Positions 46,344 through 48,954 of a stretch of 48,954 nt of DNA are shown here, one piece after another. The translations under genes and the position numbers were made by a program. Under the pieces are notes generated by a model. That model had not been told where the DNA came from. It saw nothing but the letters and a program-made list of their open reading frames with translations, and did no database searches. How positions within the stretch are numbered: position 1 is the first letter of the stretch; each line of letters opens with the position of its first letter. This DNA comes from Candidatus Woesearchaeota archaeon. GTDB taxonomy: Archaea; Nanobdellota; Nanobdellia; Woesearchaeales; ARS49. The stretch is taken from positions 1-48,954 of the forward strand of contig NYZT01000026.1 in NCBI GenBank assembly GCA_002687275.1. The letters run 5' to 3'.

Positions 46344-46372
46344 TTGTTATATTAATAACTTCCGTTTTAGTA
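46344..46372. promoter_or_regulatory. Promoter/operator motif, copy 2 (pairs with 4522-4550)
   Basis: Matches 4522-4550 at 26 of 29 positions by hand alignment; the core TTGTTATATTAATAACT is identical and contains an inverted repeat over the TATA box of the minus-strand gene. It lies between the divergent genes of the second tRNA-Ile module, so one of them may encode the regulator. Confidence 0.55.
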
Positions 46373-46426
46373 TCTATGTTCTCTGAAATAGGAATGCTTA
46401 AATACTTGCCAGCCTTTCAAGTCTCT

Positions 46427-46747
46427 ATGGAAGAAAAGAGTGTGTTTGTGGAGTATTTTGGTGACTATCCGTTTATTAGGGTGCTGGACTTTTTGATCGA
46501 AAGTAGAGAAATGGACTATAGCATGACGGAAATAGCTAGGAATTCGAGGGTTGGCTGGACTTCTTTTTCTGAAATATGGCCCTCATTGATAAAAAAAGAG
46601 ATTGTCTCTCTGACAAGAAAGGTAGGAAATGCAAAATTGTTCAAACTCAACACCAAAAACTTGTGGGTAAGAGAGTTAATACGCATGGATAAAGTTATCA
46701 CTAAGCTGGAAACTGAGAAAATACTTCCAAGAAAGGTTGTTGCCTAG
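46427..46747 (+). CDS. Winged-helix DNA-binding protein
   Basis: 106 aa from ATG 46427 (CTTAAATAC 26 nt upstream; the track ATG 46376 lies before that box). YPFIRVLDFLIESREMDYS, MTEIARNSRVGWTSFSEIWP and KKEIVSLTRKVGNAKLFKL form an archaeal winged-helix domain that reads DNA. The C-terminal helix is short. It lies directly before repeat R3 and opposite the 46071 gene. A regulator of its own module, possibly through the 46344 site, is a reasonable guess. Confidence 0.68.
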   Translation: MEEKSVFVEYFGDYPFIRVLDFLIESREMDYSMTEIARNSRVGWTSFSEIWPSLIKKEIVSLTRKVGNAKLFKLNTKNLWVRELIRMDKVITKLETEKILPRKVVA

Positions 46748-46750
46748 TCA

Positions 46751-46777
46751 GGTGTTCGAATCACCGCGGGACCATTC
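46751..46777 (+). repeat. tRNA-Ile 3'-end repeat R3
   Basis: 27 nt identical to 45286-45312: GGTGTTCGAATCACC, then GCGGGACCATTC. This covers the T-arm and the acceptor 3' strand of tRNA-Ile with three following bases. It separates the wHTH module from the FAD oxidoreductase module. Confidence 0.9.
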
Positions 46778-46810
46778 CTATTTTTATACTAGTAAACTTT
46801 CCCTCGTCAT

Positions 46811-47944
46811 ATGAAAAAGAGGTTTGTTGAAACTGTTATAATTGGCGGAGGGATGGCCGGCATAGGATGCGCCCGGACGCTGCTAAAGAAAGGCCACAAG
46901 AACTTTAAATTGATCACTGAGGATATCGGTGGGAGGCTTCGAATGTCTGATGATGGACATGTCGCTTATGGGGCTTATTTTATTGGCGATGATTACCACC
47001 ATACCAAAAAATTCTTTAAGAAGGTGAGGGAGATTAACATTTTCAGGGTGAGATTTCATGACGCGTCAGGTTCTTACAAGACGGTGAGTTCCTTTTTGCA
47101 TCCTATTCAGGTCCTCAAATTCCTTTACTTAATCAACAAATTCCGAAGGCACTATGAGGGCTTGAAAAAAAGATGTGAAGCGGTAAGCCAACCTGTTGCG
47201 CTAAAGGAGGACGAATTCCTTTATGGTCTTTACAAAACAAGGGCAATTGATTTTGTTAAGAGTCAAGGCATACATGGAATTAGCAATAAGTTCATGTCGG
47301 AAACCATGTATGGGCTAATTTTCCTGGGACTTGAGGAATACTCTGCTTTTGAATTCTTTAGATGGATGCAGTACTTTAACCGGCCACTATTTGAATTTCA
47401 CTTTCTGAAGGAAAAATTCCTGTCAGGAATAAAACGAAAAATTATTTTTGGCAAAGTCGTGAGGATTTCCAAGAAGAGAGACTCTTATGAAGTTAAATTT
47501 AAAAAAGAGGTTTTGTCTTGCAAAAATTTGGTTGTAGCCACCCCCCCACACATTTCAAAGAGGCTTCTGGGTATTCAAAAGATAAAAAAACCCGCAAAGG
47601 CCTACATGTTTCACATAAGAGGAGTTATCCGACCCCCTTGGGCTGATGATTACGAATTATTTTCTCAACATTCCGAATTAATTGATATTGCTCATCAGCA
47701 TGATGGGTCTTACCTGCTGTATTGTTTGTCGCCTACCCCTAACTTAAGTAAGTACTTCTCTGAGCATGATTTGGTTAAGAAACTTCACTGGGACCCTGCT
47801 TTTAACGCCGCAGGCCATGTGCTGTGGGACTGCGAGGTTAAATCAAACCTTTTCTTGATCGGTGACCACAACATAATTGGCATGGAAGATGCCTTCATAA
47901 CTGGTATTTACGCAGCTAACCAAATTGTCAAAAAAATGCGGTGA
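46811..47944 (+). CDS. FAD-dependent oxidoreductase (amine-oxidase-like)
   Basis: 377 aa. The N-terminal ETVIIGGGMAGIGCARTLLK is a Rossmann FAD-binding motif, followed by a GGRLRMSDDGHVAYGAYFIG stretch like the second FAD contact of amine oxidase/phytoene-desaturase-type enzymes. The C-terminal NLFLIGDHNIIGMEDAFITG is the FAD-binding end with GD. A hydrophobic-substrate oxidation or desaturation is possible; the substrate is unknown. Leaderless start (TTTTTATACT 26 nt). It is the cargo of the third tRNA-Ile module and is more AT-rich than the core genes. Confidence 0.8.
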   Translation: MKKRFVETVIIGGGMAGIGCARTLLKKGHKNFKLITEDIGGRLRMSDDGHVAYGAYFIGDDYHHTKKFFKKVREINIFRVRFHDASGSYKTVSSFLHPIQVLKFLYLINKFRRHYEGLKKRCEAVSQPVALKEDEFLYGLYKTRAIDFVKSQGIHGISNKFMSETMYGLIFLGLEEYSAFEFFRWMQYFNRPLFEFHFLKEKFLSGIKRKIIFGKVVRISKKRDSYEVKFKKEVLSCKNLVVATPPHISKRLLGIQKIKKPAKAYMFHIRGVIRPPWADDYELFSQHSELIDIAHQHDGSYLLYCLSPTPNLSKYFSEHDLVKKLHWDPAFNAAGHVLWDCEVKSNLFLIGDHNIIGMEDAFITGIYAANQIVKKMR

Positions 47945-47987
47945 TTCGAACACCAACCTATTGTGGTCCGCGGGACCACCATTTTTT
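47943..47987. repeat. Rearranged tRNA-Ile end repeat R4
   Basis: GATTCGAACACC (47943-47954) is the T-arm in inverse orientation, and TGGTCCGCGGGACCA (47964-47978) contains the acceptor end CCGCGGGACCA, which also occurs in the tRNA. The following sequence aligns with the leader of module 1 (ATT-TTTCTG, then the CCGGAAAGTTTCCG hairpin). So R4 plays the same boundary role but is scrambled. Confidence 0.6.
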
Positions 47988-48005
47988 CTGAGTGTTGAGT
48001 CTTTC

Positions 48006-48019
48006 CCGGAAAGTTTCCG
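48006..48019. repeat. Hairpin upstream of RHH module 2
   Basis: CCGGAAAGTTTCCG, the same inverted repeat as at 45338, one base shorter. It occupies the same position relative to the module promoter. Confidence 0.45.
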
Positions 48020-48031
48020 AACTATAAAACA

Positions 48032-48057
48032 AAAGGTATATAAATGGTAATACTTTT
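48032..48057. promoter_or_regulatory. Operator-promoter of RHH module 2
   Basis: AAAGGTAT-(10 nt)-ATACTTTT around the TATA box TATATAAATGG. The right arm has one change relative to module 1. Conservation in both copies supports a functional operator for the RHH protein. Confidence 0.55.
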
Positions 48058-48066
48058 GTAACATGT

Positions 48067-48471
48067 ATGGGTACAGAAATTATTCCGACGAAGTTTCCAG
48101 AACAAGATGTTAAGGAGATGGACGCGCTTGTTAAGAAGGGAGTCTTTATTTCTAGAAGCGATCTAATTAGAGACGCCGCTCGGGAAAAAATGAGAGAAGT
48201 TGGGGCGCCAAATGAGTTTGAGCGTGCAGTAAAAGTAATGGCTGCAAAGGGCGATTTTTCTAGCCTAGAAGGCCGGACCTTGGCCTCGCTTTTCTTGAAT
48301 CCGGAAAAACAGAGGTTTAGCCCTGCGGAAAAAAAGGCCATTGCCAAACTCCTCCGTCATCCATTCAAAATTCTTAAAAAAATTAAAACGAGAGTTGAAT
48401 TGACAGATAACGGCCAAAAGATTGCCCGAGGTTACCTGAAAGGCTTGGCCTTTGCCCAAACACTTGCATGA
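48067..48471 (+). CDS. RHH DNA-binding protein of module 2
   Basis: 134 aa, a near-copy of the 45399 protein with about a dozen differences (for example GTEII for VTEII, EMDALVKKG for AMDALIKKG, RREVGAPNEF-type change at EVGAPNEF). The RHH strand TKFPEQDVKEMDAL and the C-terminal winged-helix region are intact, so both copies look functional. The stop overlaps the next start. Differences are mostly conservative, which suggests selection rather than decay. Confidence 0.72.
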   Translation: MGTEIIPTKFPEQDVKEMDALVKKGVFISRSDLIRDAAREKMREVGAPNEFERAVKVMAAKGDFSSLEGRTLASLFLNPEKQRFSPAEKKAIAKLLRHPFKILKKIKTRVELTDNGQKIARGYLKGLAFAQTLA

Positions 48472-48722
48472 CCTCCCTAGAAGGAAAGGATCTAGAACTT
48501 TTTTGCAAAACTGCTAAAACTATTTTCAAAAAGGGCCATCTTACTTTCGATGCCATTTTACGTTTTATCGGGTCAAAGAATCACAGGCAAGACAGGAAAA
48601 CGTTAGAAAAGTTGCACAAACTTGGCTTAATAGTCAAGCATAGAACGGATACTTACGAGCTTTCCAGCATTGGGAGAATGTTTTCAATGGATCAATGCGA
48701 ATGGTTCAAAGAACGTAAGTAA
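48468..48722 (+). CDS. Small winged-helix-like protein of module 2
   Basis: 84 aa, near-copy of the 45800 protein (TSLEGKDLELFCKTAKTIF, RFIGSKNHRQDRKTLEKLHK). It has the same ATGA coupling with its RHH partner. The gene ends just before a weak remnant of the repeat R4 leader (TTGTGGGCCGCTATTTTTTAC), after which tRNA-Asn and its promoter follow. No independent function is known. Confidence 0.65.
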   Translation: MTSLEGKDLELFCKTAKTIFKKGHLTFDAILRFIGSKNHRQDRKTLEKLHKLGLIVKHRTDTYELSSIGRMFSMDQCEWFKERK

Positions 48723-48768
48723 ATCGTTGTGGGCCGCTATTTTTTACAAGAGTGTTGCCGGGCTTAGA

Positions 48769-48784
48769 AACGTTTATAAACGTT
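48769..48784. promoter_or_regulatory. Palindromic TATA promoter of tRNA-Asn
   Basis: AACGTTTATAAACGTT is a perfect 16-bp palindrome centred about 28 nt before tRNA-Asn, similar to the bidirectional promoter at 9827-9842. No divergent gene is close on the minus strand. Confidence 0.6.
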
Positions 48785-48804
48785 CTGCGCGCTTTTTAGG
48801 GTAT

Positions 48805-48877
48805 GCCCCTGTAGCTCAGCCGGTAGAGCGAGTGACTGTTAATCACTAGGTCCGCAGTTCGAGTCTGCGCGGGGGCG
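48805..48877 (+). tRNA. tRNA-Asn (GTT)
   Basis: Acceptor GCCCCTG/CGGGGGC (one T-G pair) with G73, D-arm GCTC/GAGC, anticodon stem AGTGA/TCACT with loop CTGTTAA (anticodon GTT), T-arm CGCAG-TTCGAGT-CTGCG; 73 nt, intronless, no CCA. The dph2 N-terminal reading frame begins with TTG directly after the last tRNA base, so the tRNA and this gene may share one transcript. Confidence 0.94.
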
Positions 48878-48954
48878 TTGGAATACAACCTAGAGCTTGA
48901 CAACGTGGCCAAACGTATCAAGGACGAGAAGGCCAAGACGGTCTGCATCCAACT
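48878..48954 (+). CDS. dph2: Dph2 N-terminal part (cut by window edge)
   Basis: Starting at TTG 48878, the frame reads EYNLELDNVAKRIKDEKAK, then TVCIQL, which matches the N-terminus of archaeal Dph2/Dph1 (consensus like YDLELDRVIEEIKKRGAKRVLLQLP). It therefore begins domain 1 of the diphthamide enzyme, the part absent from the left-edge gene. Upstream in-frame stops inside tRNA-Asn rule out an ATG start there. The rest lies outside the window, so whether it ends after domain 1 or encodes a whole protein is not known. Confidence 0.7.
   Translation, partial: MEYNLELDNVAKRIKDEKAKTVCIQ

Noticed and set aside
1-48954. CRISPR arrays, rRNA genes, insertion sequences or integrase genes
   Set aside because: No regularly spaced repeats, no rRNA-like sequence and no DDE, HUH or tyrosine/serine recombinase motifs were seen in any long ORF.

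Overview
The window is archaeal. It carries RNA polymerase genes in archaeal order (rpoH, an unsplit rpoB, split rpoA1/rpoA2, rpl30e, archaeal nusA), Hel308, Rad50, Dph2, TrmB-type regulators, a prepilin peptidase with a type IV pilin, and tRNAs with bulge-helix-bulge introns and no encoded CCA. Almost every lead gene has a TATA box 25-29 nt upstream of its start codon, which implies mostly leaderless mRNAs. Reduced or split proteins, small ORFs and several families that I associate with DPANN genomes suggest a Woesearchaeota/Pacearchaeota-like DPANN archaeon. That placement is inference. No rRNA, CRISPR array, integrase or transposase was seen, and no stretch over 300 bp is empty.

Layout. 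1-9.1 kb: the C-terminal part of Dph2 (cut by the window edge), an RNase H-like exonuclease, an HxGH nucleotidyltransferase, secreted or anchored envelope proteins, tRNA-Tyr with an intron, and Rad50. 9.1-10.7 kb: a PIN protein, a small Cys-rich protein and a ParB-like protein. 10.8-18.9 kb: tRNA-Lys with two tiny introns, then the rpoH-rpoB-rpoA1-rpoA2-rpl30e-nusA operon. 18.9-26.6 kb: a thioredoxin-like protein, two PIN toxin-antitoxin pairs, a three-gene block of a TIM-barrel protein plus two unknown proteins, a TrmB regulator and an AAA ATPase. 26.7-34.3 kb: dCTP deaminase, a pilin/NFACT-R/antiporter operon, two paralogous glycosyltransferase-like genes, two degenerate HIT proteins and a prepilin peptidase. 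34.4-41.8 kb: two divergent TrmB/solute-binding-lipoprotein pairs flanking an ABC-2 exporter operon. 41.8-48.95 kb: an accessory zone around tRNA-Arg, tRNA-Ile and tRNA-Asn.

The accessory zone is the most unusual part. tRNA-Ile is followed by at least three further copies or remnants of its own 3' end, which cut the next 3.4 kb into modules. The first and last modules are copies of the same two-gene RHH/winged-helix unit with a conserved promoter-operator. tRNA-Arg has a 16-bp copy of its 3' end 1.35 kb away, across a pentapeptide-repeat gene. On the other side of tRNA-Ile, hel308 lacks its whole first RecA motor domain. Dph2 appears as two separate pieces at opposite window ends, a C-terminal piece with its own promoter on the left and an N-terminal start abutting tRNA-Asn on the right. 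This suggests tRNA-anchored insertion together with gene splitting, but no recombinase is visible here.

Gene products probably work together in a few sets: the transcription core (rpo, nusA, L30e), an envelope set (pilin, prepilin peptidase, glycosyltransferase-like proteins, secreted proteins) and sensing or uptake modules (TrmB with solute-binding lipoproteins). Function calls rest on motifs read by eye from the translations; no database search was run.
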